Positions 41,831 to 50,988 of a stretch of 64,000 bases of DNA are shown one piece after another. The DNA is taken from assembly GCA_000447245.1 (NCBI GenBank), contig AUYT01000001.1, positions 724,825 to 788,824 of the forward strand. The letters are read 5' to 3'. A program made the translations under genes and the position numbers. Each line of letters starts with the position of its first letter. Position 1 is the stretch's first letter. Origin of the DNA: a candidate division Zixibacteria bacterium RBG-1 (GTDB lineage: Bacteria; Zixibacteria; MSB-5A5; DSPP01; RBG-1). The notes under the pieces were generated by a model that was given only the letters and a program-made list of their open reading frames with translations, had not been told where the DNA came from and did no database searches.

Positions 41831-42985
41831 TTGAAAATCTTAGTTTTGGGTGCCGGAAAGATGGGTTTAGGGGTAGCATTTGACTTAGTCCAAAACCCCA
41901 ATGCCAAAAGAGTGGTTTTAGCAGATATCAATTTAGAAAATTTAAAATCAGCCAGACAAAAAATAAAATCCAAGAAGCTGCAGCTAAAAAAAGTCAACGT
42001 AGAAAATCAGAGCCAGATAAAAAAATTAGTAAGAGGTTTTGACTGTGTGGTCAGCGCCGTCACCTACGTCCACAATTTAAACCTCACCAAAATCTGCATT
42101 TCTGCCAAAGTCAACTTCTGCGATTTAGGCGGAAACATCTTTATCGTAGAAAAACAGCTAAAATTAGACAAACAAGCCAAAAAAGCCGGAATCACAATCA
42201 TCCCGGACTGCGGCTTGGCACCCGGCATGATGAATATCATAGCCGGCTGGGGAGTAAACAAATTAGACCGAACCGATGAAATCAAAATCAGAGTCGGGGG
42301 ACTCCCCCAAAATCCCAAGCCGCCCTTGTATTATCAGTTAGTTTTTTCAGTGGAAGGATTAATCAACGAATATATCGAGAAAGCCCAGATTCTACGACTG
42401 GGTAAAATCGAATGGGTGGACTCTCTGACTGACGTAGAGGAAATTAGATTTCCGGATCCATTCGGAAGATTAGAGGCGTTCTACACTTCCGGAGGGACTT
42501 CCACTTTGCCGCTGACTTTGGCTGATAGAGTCCAGAATATAGATTACAAAACCATTCGCTACAGGGGGCATTGTGAAAAATTTAAATTATTAGCTGATTT
42601 GGGGCTTTTGAGCAGTCAAAAAATAAAGCTCAATGGGCTTAGCATTGTCCCGCGTAAACTGACAGCCAAACTTCTGACCGATTTTCTTTCCGGCAAAGAT
42701 AAAGACGTAGTCTTGGCCAGAGCGACAATTATCGGAGCCAAAAACGGAAAGAAAGCGGAGCTGACCTGTCAGATTATTGACTATTACGATGAGCAAAACC
42801 ATATTACCGCCATGCAGAGAACCACAGCTTACCCGGTCTCTATCATTGCCCAGATGTTAGCTTCCGGCAAAATCACGGACAAAGGAGTTGTGCCTCAAGA
42901 GGTCTCTGTTCCGGCAGATGAGTTCGTGGCAGAATTAGATAAAAGAGGAATTAAGGTGGAGGAAAGTTTCAGGTATTTGGAATAG
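41831..42985 (+). CDS. Saccharopine dehydrogenase-family protein
   Basis: A 384-residue protein with TTG start seven bases after AAAGGAG. The N-terminal Rossmann motif LVLGAGKMGLGVAFDL and the segment DCGLAPGMMNIIAGWGV are typical of saccharopine dehydrogenase/lysine 6-dehydrogenase-like proteins. It probably oxidises an amino-acid substrate with NAD(P), but the exact substrate cannot be read from sequence. Length matches lysine 6-dehydrogenase-like members. Confidence 0.87.
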   Translation: MKILVLGAGKMGLGVAFDLVQNPNAKRVVLADINLENLKSARQKIKSKKLQLKKVNVENQSQIKKLVRGFDCVVSAVTYVHNLNLTKICISAKVNFCDLGGNIFIVEKQLKLDKQAKKAGITIIPDCGLAPGMMNIIAGWGVNKLDRTDEIKIRVGGLPQNPKPPLYYQLVFSVEGLINEYIEKAQILRLGKIEWVDSLTDVEEIRFPDPFGRLEAFYTSGGTSTLPLTLADRVQNIDYKTIRYRGHCEKFKLLADLGLLSSQKIKLNGLSIVPRKLTAKLLTDFLSGKDKDVVLARATIIGAKNGKKAELTCQIIDYYDEQNHITAMQRTTAYPVSIIAQMLASGKITDKGVVPQEVSVPADEFVAELDKRGIKVEESFRYLE

Positions 42986-43006
42986 GAACTAATCATAGAT
43001 TTGTCT

Positions 43007-43114
43007 ATGAGTGTGCCGGATGATGAACAATTCTTGGATAAAATTGAAGGGGCGTTCAAAACCATTGACACAAAGGAATCTGAAAACGTATTGAGGATAA
43101 CATGTCAAAAATGA
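43007..43114 (+). CDS. Possible 35-codon ORF or gene remnant
   Basis: An ATG frame encodes MSVPDDEQFLDKIEGAFKTI and on to RITCQK, overlapping the next gene's start by 13 bp. It is acidic and helical but has no recognised family or clear ribosome-binding site. It may be a leftover of a larger gene. Confidence 0.25.
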   Translation: MSVPDDEQFLDKIEGAFKTIDTKESENVLRITCQK

Positions 43115-43644
43115 CAACGTACCTATTCGGGTTTGCCATTCTAATTATACTTACATCCTGCCAGAAAAAATCAGACCAGGAAAATGCAGCGTACACTTTA
43201 CCGTACACCCAATTTTTGAAATCAACCAATTTTGTCTATGTGTATGGAGAGACCTCGAAGCGTGATAGTTTAGGTGATGATGCTTATTTAGAGGATAACT
43301 TAAATTATATTTTGGAGACCAATGATTGGGTTTTGGTAAACTTTTGTGCCTACTGGTGCAAAGATTGCCGCAAGTATAATCCGGATTTTCAAGAAGTATC
43401 CCGTATGCCGGAGTATAAAGATATTATTTTCGCCTATGCCGAGATGGATGGCACCAAAGGAAATGAAAATTTTCGCAAAAGATTTAAACTGCCAGGAACA
43501 CCCGTGACCATTTTATTTCATAGAGGTCATATAGTAGAAGTAAATGGTGAAACGGGGATTTTATTCGGTCAGCGGGGGGATAAAACTAAACAAGATTTGC
43601 TATCTCTTTTGGAGAAATTTTATAAACCGGCCGTAGCCAGTTAA
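43102..43644 (+). CDS. Thioredoxin-like lipoprotein
   Basis: A 180-residue protein. Signal peptide with lipobox LTSC (Cys near residue 20), then a thioredoxin fold with WCKDC (Cys 86 and Cys 89), and cis-Pro region LPGTPVTILF. The WCxxC form and membrane anchoring suggest a periplasmic disulphide reductase, like the DsbD C-terminal domain or ResA. Substrate is unknown. Confidence 0.87.
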   Translation: MSKMTTYLFGFAILIILTSCQKKSDQENAAYTLPYTQFLKSTNFVYVYGETSKRDSLGDDAYLEDNLNYILETNDWVLVNFCAYWCKDCRKYNPDFQEVSRMPEYKDIIFAYAEMDGTKGNENFRKRFKLPGTPVTILFHRGHIVEVNGETGILFGQRGDKTKQDLLSLLEKFYKPAVAS

Positions 43645-43729
43645 GGTAGTTCCAAAAACAATTTTTTAAAACCTACTACGTTTATTATCTTTGTTTGTCA
43701 CATAGCTATAAGTATAGACTAAAATTACC

Positions 43730-43960
43730 ATGGGTAAAAAATTTTGGGCTTTTTGGAAAAAATTTGCGCACCGCTTAGCCATAATCCAAACCACCATAAT
43801 TTTAACTCTCTTTTATTTTTTGATGATAAGTGTTTTTGCTCTGGTAATAAAATTATTGAGGAAGGATTTGCTGGATAAAAAATGGAAACAGAAAAAATCT
43901 TTCTGGAAAGGAAAAGAAAAACTATCGGTGGCCATCGAAAATGCCAGAAGACAGTTCTAA
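43730..43960 (+). CDS. Small SxtJ-like membrane protein
   Basis: A 76-residue protein with one long hydrophobic segment (TTIILTLFYFLMISVFALVI) and the following KLLRKDLLDKK...SFWKGKE. This matches the small SxtJ-type membrane proteins that often accompany carbamoyltransferases, with the order FYFL..-..RL.GKDPLD..-..SYW. Precise role unknown; possibly a membrane anchor. It stands 9 bp before the carbamoyltransferase and opens the cassette. Confidence 0.7.
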   Translation: MGKKFWAFWKKFAHRLAIIQTTIILTLFYFLMISVFALVIKLLRKDLLDKKWKQKKSFWKGKEKLSVAIENARRQF

Positions 43961-43969
43961 AAATAAAAT

Positions 43970-45730
43970 ATGAATATTTTGGGGATTTCGGCTTTTTATC
44001 ATGATTCGGCTGCTTGCCTGATTCAAGACGGAAAAATAGTTGCCTGCGCGCAGGAAGAAAGATTTAGCAGAAAAAAGCATGATTTTTCTTTTCCCAAAAA
44101 TGCCATTGAATTTTGTTTACAGAAAGGGAAAATTTCGGTCAAAGATTTAAATTACGTAGGATTTTATGAAAAACCATTTATCAAGTTTGAACGGATATTG
44201 TATACTTACTTGGCAACATTCCCTCGCTCACTTCCTTCATTTTTAAAAGCGATTCCTCTATGGCTGAAAGAGAAAATCTGGATTCCTCAAACAATCAAAA
44301 AAGAATTAAATTATGAGGGTGAAATTTTGATGATTGAACATCATTTTTCACATGCGGCCAGCACTTTTTTGGTTTCACCATTTCAGGGAGCGGCTATTTT
44401 AACCATAGATGGAGTAGGGGAATGGGCTTCGGCTACTTATGGAGTAGGAAAAGATAACCAGATTGAAATTTTCAAGGAGTTAAAATTCCCACACTCCTTG
44501 GGGTTGTTGTATAACGCCTTCACCGACTATTTAGGTTTCCGGGTCAACAGCGATGAATACAAGGTGATGGGACTGGCTCCTTACGGGGAGCCGGTTTATT
44601 ATGACTTGATTATGAAAGAGTTAGTCTCTTTAAAAGATGACGGGAGCTTTCAAGTCAATATGAAATATTTTGCTTATGACTATGGATTGAAAATGACCAA
44701 TGCAAATTTTGAAAAATTGTTTGGTTTGCCTTCCAGAAATTCAAGTGAGCCAATTCAGAAAAAACATCAGGATTTAGCGGCCTCGATCCAAAAGGTAACC
44801 GAGGAGACAATGCTGAAAATGGCTAACTTTTTGAATACAGAAACTAATCTGAAAAACTTATGCTTAGCAGGCGGGGTGGCTTTGAATTGTGTAGCCAACG
44901 GCCGAATTCTAAGAGAGACAGAGTTTGAGAATATTTTCATCCAACCGGCGGCTGGAGATGCAGGAGGGGCAGTGGGTGTAGCGGCTTATATTTACAATAT
45001 TCTATTAAATAATCGGAGGAATTTTGTGTGGGAGGATGCTTATTTGGGTCCTGATTATTCTGATTCCGAGATAAAACAATTCTTGCAGCAAAATCAGATC
45101 AATTTTAGAGAATATTCTCAAGCTGAGCTGATAAAATATACTGCGAAACTTTTAGCCGAAAATAGGGTAATTGGCTGGTTTCAAGGCAGGATGGAGTTCG
45201 GTCCCAGGGCTTTAGGAAATCGTTCTATTCTGGCTGACCCCAGAAAGCCGGAAAATAAAGACCGGGTGAATAAAAAAATTAAATTCAGAGAAGAATTCAG
45301 ACCATTCGCTCCCGCCATTTTAGAAGAAAAAGTATCTGAATATTTCGAAATCGATTGTCCCTCTCCTTATATGTTACTGGTGGCACAAGTGAAGCCGGAG
45401 AAAAAAGATAAGATTCCGGCAGTGGTTCATGTTGATGGTTCAGCTCGAATTCAAACCGTGAATCGAAAACAGAATGCCCTATTTTATGATTTGCTAAAAG
45501 AGTTTGAGAAATTAACCACTTGTCCGGTTCTTTTGAACACTTCTTTTAACCTGAAGGGAGAGCCAATTGTTTGCACGCCGCAGGATGCTTATTTGACTTT
45601 TATCCGTTCCGGGTTAGATTATTTAATAATGGGAAATTGCGTTTTAAATACAAAAGAGATGAAGACCCAACAAACACCAGTCCAAACTGATGTAACCAAA
45701 GAATTAGAAAAAACGGTGACTATCAGATGA
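43970..45730 (+). CDS. Carbamoyltransferase (NodU/CmcH family)
   Basis: A 586-residue enzyme of standard length. ILGISAFYHDSAACLIQDGK, HHFSHAASTF (metal-binding His), GRMEFGPRALGNRSILADPR and LNTSFNLKGEPIVCTPQDA are diagnostic; the N-terminal domain makes carbamoyl-adenylate and the C-terminal part transfers the carbamoyl group to a hydroxyl. The substrate may be a surface glycan or a small metabolite. It shares ATGA with the next gene, so it is translationally coupled to DUF5989. Confidence 0.95.
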   Translation: MNILGISAFYHDSAACLIQDGKIVACAQEERFSRKKHDFSFPKNAIEFCLQKGKISVKDLNYVGFYEKPFIKFERILYTYLATFPRSLPSFLKAIPLWLKEKIWIPQTIKKELNYEGEILMIEHHFSHAASTFLVSPFQGAAILTIDGVGEWASATYGVGKDNQIEIFKELKFPHSLGLLYNAFTDYLGFRVNSDEYKVMGLAPYGEPVYYDLIMKELVSLKDDGSFQVNMKYFAYDYGLKMTNANFEKLFGLPSRNSSEPIQKKHQDLAASIQKVTEETMLKMANFLNTETNLKNLCLAGGVALNCVANGRILRETEFENIFIQPAAGDAGGAVGVAAYIYNILLNNRRNFVWEDAYLGPDYSDSEIKQFLQQNQINFREYSQAELIKYTAKLLAENRVIGWFQGRMEFGPRALGNRSILADPRKPENKDRVNKKIKFREEFRPFAPAILEEKVSEYFEIDCPSPYMLLVAQVKPEKKDKIPAVVHVDGSARIQTVNRKQNALFYDLLKEFEKLTTCPVLLNTSFNLKGEPIVCTPQDAYLTFIRSGLDYLIMGNCVLNTKEMKTQQTPVQTDVTKELEKTVTIR

Positions 45731-45906
45731 GTTTTTGGTCAAATTTGAAAGTTCGGCTTTCTATTTTTTCTGAATTCTGGTATTTTTTGCGCTTTCGTAA
45801 AAGATGGTGGCTGGGTCCGATTATTTTCTTTTTAATTTTACTTTCTCTGTTTATCATTCTGACTGAAGGTTCAGCGGTGATGCCTTTTATTTATACCTTA
45901 TTCTAA
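45727..45906 (+). CDS. DUF5989 family small membrane protein
   Basis: A 59-residue protein whose ATG overlaps the carbamoyltransferase stop. FWYFLRFRKRWWLGPIIFFL and the C-terminal TEGSAVMPFIYTLF match DUF5989 closely (the GSAV-xPFIYTLF end is the family hallmark). One transmembrane segment. The family is nearly always next to carbamoyltransferases; role unknown. Confidence 0.9.
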   Translation: MSFWSNLKVRLSIFSEFWYFLRFRKRWWLGPIIFFLILLSLFIILTEGSAVMPFIYTLF

Positions 45907-45915
45907 GGAGAGAAA

Positions 45916-46110
45916 ATGTCTAATAATAAAGATAAGATATTAAGAATTTCAGCCCTTATTTTCATGATTATTTCTGTGGGACATTTGTTGCGTCTGATTT
46001 TCGGTTTAGAGGCAGTAATTGGGGGTTTTAATATTCCAAAATATTTCAGTATTCTGGCCCTTATAATATTCGGTTTGCTATCCTATTTTAGCTTTAAAGC
46101 TACCCGCTAA
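45916..46110 (+). CDS. Small two-segment membrane protein of the carbamoyltransferase cassette
   Basis: A 64-residue protein with hydrophobic segments at about 8-30 and 41-60 (ISALIFMIISVGHLLRLIFG, YFSILALIIFGLLSYFSF). AAGGAGAG precedes the ATG. I do not recognise the family. It is embedded between DUF5989 and the SGNH hydrolase, 9 bp and 10 bp away, so it is part of the same operon. Confidence 0.7.
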   Translation: MSNNKDKILRISALIFMIISVGHLLRLIFGLEAVIGGFNIPKYFSILALIIFGLLSYFSFKATR

Positions 46111-46120
46111 TAGTTTTTCA

Positions 46121-47224
46121 ATGTCTAAAGATTCTCAATCCCAAACTAAAAAATTTAAATTTTGGCAGAATATTCTTTTCGGTCTGCTTTCAATTTCAAT
46201 TTTTTTTCTAATTACTGAAGCAGTTCTAAGAATATCCGGGGCGGGCTCAAATCCCAAAAATTTGCACTTTCTTCTAAACCCGGAATTAAGTTATCCGCAA
46301 TTTTATCTGAAGGACAAAAATCTGTTCTGGAAATTCAGACCCAATCAAACCATTCAGAGTAATTTTTTTGTGGAGGGAGTTTATCAAATCAACTCTTATG
46401 GTTTGAGAGATTTAGAATTTTCAAAAGAAAAACCGGGTGGGACCTTCAGAGTAATTTGCCTGGGAAATTCCTGCACTTTCGGCTGGAGGGTAAAATCAGA
46501 GGAAACTTATCCCAAACAATTAGAAAAACTTTTAAATACTGATTTAGATTACAAAAAATATGAAGTGATAAATGCCGCTGTGACCGGTTACTCTTCCTTT
46601 CAAGGAAAAAGATTTCTACGGGAGCAGGTTTTAAAATATAAGCCGGACATTATTACCATCTGTTATGGCTGGAACGATTTGCTGCCGGCCGCCTTTGGAA
46701 TTGAGGATAAAAATCAAAAGATGGCCCCCCAGATATTTTTGGATATTCAGAATTTATTAGGTCAGACAGAAGTTTATCGATTCATATGCGGACTCATTTT
46801 AAGCCGCTTTCAAGTCAAAAAAACTGGAAACTCTGCTGAAATGATTCCACGAGTTTCACCGGGAGATTATGCCAACAACTTATTGGAAATAACCCTCATT
46901 GCCTCCAAAGAAAATATTCCGGTAATATTTTTGACCACACCGATTGCTTCTTTAGAATCCTTCTGGGGCACCGGCAAGGTCTCCAAGACCCATCAGTGGC
47001 ATCAGGTTTACAACAATGTCATCTTAAATTTGCCGTCGAGTAACAACCTGTACATTTTAGATATTGCCTCTGTGTTTGAAAATAGAAAAGACGTTTACGA
47101 TGATGTTCAAAACGATTTTATTCATTACAATCCCAGCGGACACAAACTGATTGCTGAAAATTTATACAACTTTTTGGTAGAAAATAAACTGATATTCAAA
47201 CAACCAGCCCTGACACTAAGGTAG
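46121..47224 (+). CDS. SGNH/GDSL-family hydrolase, membrane-anchored
   Basis: A 367-residue protein. An N-terminal transmembrane anchor (ILFGLLSISIFFLITEAVL) is followed by an SGNH fold: nucleophile motif CLGNSCTFGW, block III-like YGWNDLLPAA, and the end block DFIHYNPSGHKLIAE with catalytic Asp/His. These enzymes add or remove acyl esters, often on glycans. Last gene of the SxtJ-like/carbamoyltransferase/DUF5989 cassette, which suggests joint modification of one exported molecule. Confidence 0.87.
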   Translation: MSKDSQSQTKKFKFWQNILFGLLSISIFFLITEAVLRISGAGSNPKNLHFLLNPELSYPQFYLKDKNLFWKFRPNQTIQSNFFVEGVYQINSYGLRDLEFSKEKPGGTFRVICLGNSCTFGWRVKSEETYPKQLEKLLNTDLDYKKYEVINAAVTGYSSFQGKRFLREQVLKYKPDIITICYGWNDLLPAAFGIEDKNQKMAPQIFLDIQNLLGQTEVYRFICGLILSRFQVKKTGNSAEMIPRVSPGDYANNLLEITLIASKENIPVIFLTTPIASLESFWGTGKVSKTHQWHQVYNNVILNLPSSNNLYILDIASVFENRKDVYDDVQNDFIHYNPSGHKLIAENLYNFLVENKLIFKQPALTLR

Positions 47225-47311
47225 ATATTTTACAGCACGACTTAGCCATTTCCAGCTCAACTTGACATTTGCCGCAGAAGCTTTTATTTATAATTTCAGA
47301 AAGAGGAGAAG

Positions 47312-47617
47312 ATGCCGGATTTTATTACAGTTGCTAAGGTGGCCGATTTAAAGCCGGGACAGGCAAAAATGATTTTAGCCGGAGGGCATCAGATTGCCCT
47401 TTTCAATGTTCACGGGAATTTTTATGCTACTTCTAATCTCTGTTTGCATATGGGGGGGCCATTGGGAGATGGCGACCTTTCAGATCAGGTTGTGTCCTGT
47501 CCGTACCACGGCTGGGAATATGATGTCATAAGTGGGGAATGCCTGACTTCTTCTAACTTAAAAGTTCAGACCTATCCGGTCCAGGTCAACGGAGAGGAAA
47601 TTCAAATTGCTATCTAA
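47312..47617 (+). CDS. Rieske [2Fe-2S] ferredoxin-like protein
   Basis: A 101-residue single Rieske domain. The cluster ligands are in CLHMGGPLGDG and CPYHGWEYD (Cys-x-His and Cys-x2-His). It resembles the small electron-transfer Rieske subunits of dioxygenase systems and NirD-like proteins. AGAGGAGAAG precedes the ATG. It lies 43 bp before the GlcD-like oxidoreductase gene, which may be a partner, though this is only inference. Confidence 0.92.
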   Translation: MPDFITVAKVADLKPGQAKMILAGGHQIALFNVHGNFYATSNLCLHMGGPLGDGDLSDQVVSCPYHGWEYDVISGECLTSSNLKVQTYPVQVNGEEIQIAI

Positions 47618-47660
47618 GTTTATATGAAGTGAGCGTCAATGAATTTACTGAAGAGCATAT

Positions 47661-49082
47661 ATGAAAAGCTGTTACAATAAAACTACTCCAGAGTTAATTA
47701 AAAAACTGGCCTCAATTGTCAGCACGGAAAATATCATCACGCCGGAAGGGGACATAGAGCCCTACAGCCATGACGAAACCGAGGACTTGCAGTTTCAGCC
47801 GGAAGTAGTAGTAAAACCAACTTCCACAGGTCAAGTTTCGGAAATAATGAAGTTGTGTTTTGAAAACAACATTCCGGTTACACCGCGAGGCGGAGGGACC
47901 GGGCTTTCCGGAGGGGCTTTGCCGATTTACGGAGGCCTGGTTTTGTCATTGGAAAAAATGAACAAGATTTTAGAAATTGATACCGCTAATTTAATGGCAG
48001 TGGTCCAGCCTGGAGTCATCACCCAAGTTTTTCAGGAAGAAGTGGAAAAAATCGGTTTATTCTATCCACCGGACCCGGCTTCCAAAGGAAGCTGTCTTTT
48101 AGGCGGTAACGTAGCAGAGTGTGCCGGCGGACCCAGAGCTTTAAAATACGGAGTGACCAAAGATTATATCTACGGTCTGGAAGTGGTCTTAGCCAATGGA
48201 GAGATTATCAATACCGGCGGAAAATTATTAAAAAATGTTTCCGGCTATAATTTGACACAAATATTAATCGGCTCCGAAGGAACTCTGGGAGTGGTCACCA
48301 AAATCATAATTAAACTGATACCGCTACCCTTGTTCCGCAAAACTCTTCTGGTTCCATTCGATGATTTACAAAAGGGAGCATATGCCCTGACTCAGATTTT
48401 TTTCAACCGCATCATACCCTGCGCCGCAGAATTCATAGATAAAAAAGCGGTCAAAGCTCTGGAAAGAAAACAGAGGAAAACTTTTCCTTATAGTGACAGC
48501 GAAGCCCTGCTGCTTCTGCAAGTAGACGGGAATGATGAAAACTTGATGGAAAAGGAGATCGAAAAAATCGGCGAGGTCTGTCTGAATTGTGGGGCCCTGG
48601 ATGTTTTTGTGGCGGACAATAAAGAAAAGCAGGAAGAGTTGTGGAAAATGCGCAGAGGAATATCGGAAGCGGTCAAATCCATCTCAATTTACCGGGAAGA
48701 AGATACCGTTGTCCCTCGTGCCAAACTACCGGAGCTGATGATGATGTTAAAAGAAATTGAGAAAAAATATGACATCAATATAATCTGTTACGGTCATGCC
48801 GGGGACGGTAACATACACGCCAACGTCATCAAAGAGAATATGCCGGATGAAAAATGGAACAAGGTATTGCCGGAAGTGGTAAGAGAGATTTTTGAGGAAG
48901 TGGTAAAATTGGGGGGTTCAATTTCCGGTGAACATGGAATCGGATACGTACAAAAGGAGTATATGCCCATTGCTCTGTCCGAGATAGAATTAAAACTAAT
49001 GAGAGAAATTAAAAAAGTCTTCGACCCCAAAAATATTTTAAATCCCGGAAAGATGTTTCCGCAAAGGTTGGCTCATGGCTGA
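47661..49082 (+). CDS. FAD-linked oxidase, GlcD-like (glycolate/D-lactate dehydrogenase)
   Basis: A 473-residue flavoprotein of the FAD_binding_4 / FAD-oxidase_C type. PRGGGTGLSGGALPIYGG is the FAD-pyrophosphate loop and NVAECAGGPRALKYGVTKD is the second FAD motif; the C-terminal region has CYGHAGDGNIHANV and GEHGIGYVQKEY, typical of GlcD/D-lactate dehydrogenases. GlcE and GlcF are not visible, so the electron acceptor is unknown; the upstream Rieske protein is a candidate. It overlaps the LON-domain gene by 8 bp. Confidence 0.92.
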   Translation: MKSCYNKTTPELIKKLASIVSTENIITPEGDIEPYSHDETEDLQFQPEVVVKPTSTGQVSEIMKLCFENNIPVTPRGGGTGLSGGALPIYGGLVLSLEKMNKILEIDTANLMAVVQPGVITQVFQEEVEKIGLFYPPDPASKGSCLLGGNVAECAGGPRALKYGVTKDYIYGLEVVLANGEIINTGGKLLKNVSGYNLTQILIGSEGTLGVVTKIIIKLIPLPLFRKTLLVPFDDLQKGAYALTQIFFNRIIPCAAEFIDKKAVKALERKQRKTFPYSDSEALLLLQVDGNDENLMEKEIEKIGEVCLNCGALDVFVADNKEKQEELWKMRRGISEAVKSISIYREEDTVVPRAKLPELMMMLKEIEKKYDINIICYGHAGDGNIHANVIKENMPDEKWNKVLPEVVREIFEEVVKLGGSISGEHGIGYVQKEYMPIALSEIELKLMREIKKVFDPKNILNPGKMFPQRLAHG

Positions 49083-49716
49083 AAAAATTGTCAATTTACC
49101 CGTATTTCCTCTGTTCACGGTTCTGTTTCCCAAAGCCACTCTGCCTCTGCATATCTTTGAGGACCGCTACAAAAGAATGATAAATTCCTGCATAGAGAAT
49201 CAGACCAACTTCGGAGTCGTGCTGATAAAATCAGGAGTGGAAGTGGGTGGCTCGGCTGTTCCCTTTTCCATCGGAACCGAAGCCAAAATTACCCAGGTCA
49301 AAAGATTAGAGCAAGGGAAAATGAATCTGGTGGTTCTGGGAACTAAAAAATTTACAGTCAAAGAGATAGTTCAAACCGAACCTTATCTCTTGGCCAAAGT
49401 TTCCTACCTGCCAGCGGAGCCCTTCAAACAAAATTTAGTCACTCTAATGCAGCAAGTAGAAGAGTTGTTAGACCAGTATCTCAATTTAGTGGCCTTTATT
49501 TCCGGACAGGCTCTGCCCAAATTGAATTGGAACAATAATGCGGTGGATTTGTCTTACTTAATTCCACAGATTTTACCTATCTCTCTGGCTCAAAAGCAAG
49601 TTTATTTAGGGATGGACAATACCGAAGAGCGTCTGAAAAAGGAGATTCTCCTCCTTAAAAAAGAGAAAAAACTCCTGCTAGAAAAAAATTCCAAGAAAAT
49701 CTTTTCAGCCAACTAA
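49075..49716 (+). CDS. Stand-alone LON N-terminal substrate-binding domain protein
   Basis: A 213-residue protein with only the LON N-terminal fold: LPVFPLFTVLFPKATLPLHIF, FGVVLIKSGVEVG and MNLVVLGTKKFTVKEI, ending in a Lys-rich coiled coil. No ATPase or peptidase domain. Such proteins bind substrate or act as adaptors; precise role unknown. The start codon overlaps the GlcD-like gene, so it is translationally coupled. Confidence 0.9.
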   Translation: MAEKIVNLPVFPLFTVLFPKATLPLHIFEDRYKRMINSCIENQTNFGVVLIKSGVEVGGSAVPFSIGTEAKITQVKRLEQGKMNLVVLGTKKFTVKEIVQTEPYLLAKVSYLPAEPFKQNLVTLMQQVEELLDQYLNLVAFISGQALPKLNWNNNAVDLSYLIPQILPISLAQKQVYLGMDNTEERLKKEILLLKKEKKLLLEKNSKKIFSAN

Positions 49717-49729
49717 CTAATTTTAAAAA

Positions 49730-50941
49730 ATGCCCAAAGATATAGTGGTTTTAGGGGCAGGTTATGCTGGGATCAATTGTGTGATCCGCCTGAATAAATT
49801 ATTAAAGAAAAATCCGGATTATCAAATTCATTTAATGGACCGCAACCCTTACCATCTGTTGGAAACCCGACTGCATGAAGCGGCCGCCAGACAAGCCGAA
49901 ATCACTATTCCGATAGCGGCCATAATTCATAAAAGAAATATTATCTTTCATTTAACAGAGGTCATCAGAATAAATTTGAACGAAAGAAAAGTTATAACTT
50001 TAGACAAAGATATTTATTATGATTATTTGGTAATTGCTTTAGGGAGTAAAACCAACTTTTACGATATTCCCGGCTTGAAAGATTATGCTTTCCAGCTCAA
50101 AACTTTTGATGATACTTATAAAATCAGAGATAATTTAAAAAGAGCTTTTGCCAAAGCCAAGTCGGAGAAAAGTCCGGAAGAAAGAAAAAAACTTTTAACC
50201 ATTGTAATTGGTGGAGGAGGTTTGACAGGAGTAGAGTTAGCTGCTGAAATTGCGGAGTTGGTGGAAGAGTTGTCTCATAAATGGGAAATACCCCCACAAG
50301 AGCCCCAGATTTATTTAATAGAAGCCGGAGAGACCATCTTACCAGCAGTAGAAAAGAAAATAATTGATAAGGCGAAGGAAAATTTGATTCAAAAAAAAGT
50401 CAAAATTTCGACTTCTACCAAAGTTGTGAAAATGGAGTCAGGAGAGGTTTTTATTGAACCGGGTGGTAAAATTCCGGCCTATACTTTAATCTGGACCGGG
50501 GGAATCAGAATTTCCTCCATCCTGAAAGCCAGCGGTTTGGAAGTTGGTCCCTTGGGCCGAATCAAAGTAAATCAGTTTCTGGAAGTGGAAAATTTCTCCA
50601 ATGTCTATGCGGTAGGTGATAATGCCTTGGCAGTCAATCCCAAAACTGGTAAATTTGTCCCCTGCGCGGCTCAATTTGCTTTGCAGCAAGGCCGCCTGGT
50701 GGCAAATAATATTTATGCCAAAATAAATGGAAAACCACAGAAGCCATACCGACAAAAAGTTTTAGGAGAAGTAATTAGTTTAGGCCGGCATCTGACTTTG
50801 GGCTGGCTGGCTTTGCCGGGGAATAAAAAGTTAAGTTTTTTTGGTTTTTTGGCCAATCTGCTTAAAAGAGCGGTGTCCGAGAAACATTTGTTTTTATTAT
50901 GGAAAGAGTCCAGGCATTGGGTCAGGGCTCAAGGGTATTGA
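49730..50941 (+). CDS. ndh: Type II NADH dehydrogenase (NDH-2)
   Basis: A 403-residue flavoprotein. FAD loop VVLGAGYAGINCVIRL, NADH loop VIGGGGLTGVELAAEI, and the second FAD motif NVYAVGDNA are all present; C-terminal hydrophobic/basic segment (KKLSFFGFLANLLKRAV) fits peripheral membrane attachment. It passes electrons from NADH to quinone without pumping protons. It follows the LON-domain gene by 13 bp, in the same plus-strand run. Confidence 0.93.
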   Translation: MPKDIVVLGAGYAGINCVIRLNKLLKKNPDYQIHLMDRNPYHLLETRLHEAAARQAEITIPIAAIIHKRNIIFHLTEVIRINLNERKVITLDKDIYYDYLVIALGSKTNFYDIPGLKDYAFQLKTFDDTYKIRDNLKRAFAKAKSEKSPEERKKLLTIVIGGGGLTGVELAAEIAELVEELSHKWEIPPQEPQIYLIEAGETILPAVEKKIIDKAKENLIQKKVKISTSTKVVKMESGEVFIEPGGKIPAYTLIWTGGIRISSILKASGLEVGPLGRIKVNQFLEVENFSNVYAVGDNALAVNPKTGKFVPCAAQFALQQGRLVANNIYAKINGKPQKPYRQKVLGEVISLGRHLTLGWLALPGNKKLSFFGFLANLLKRAVSEKHLFLLWKESRHWVRAQGY

Positions 50942-50988
50942 ATTTTAACTTTCTTGCTTTTAGTCAACTTTTTTACAATATTTCATAA

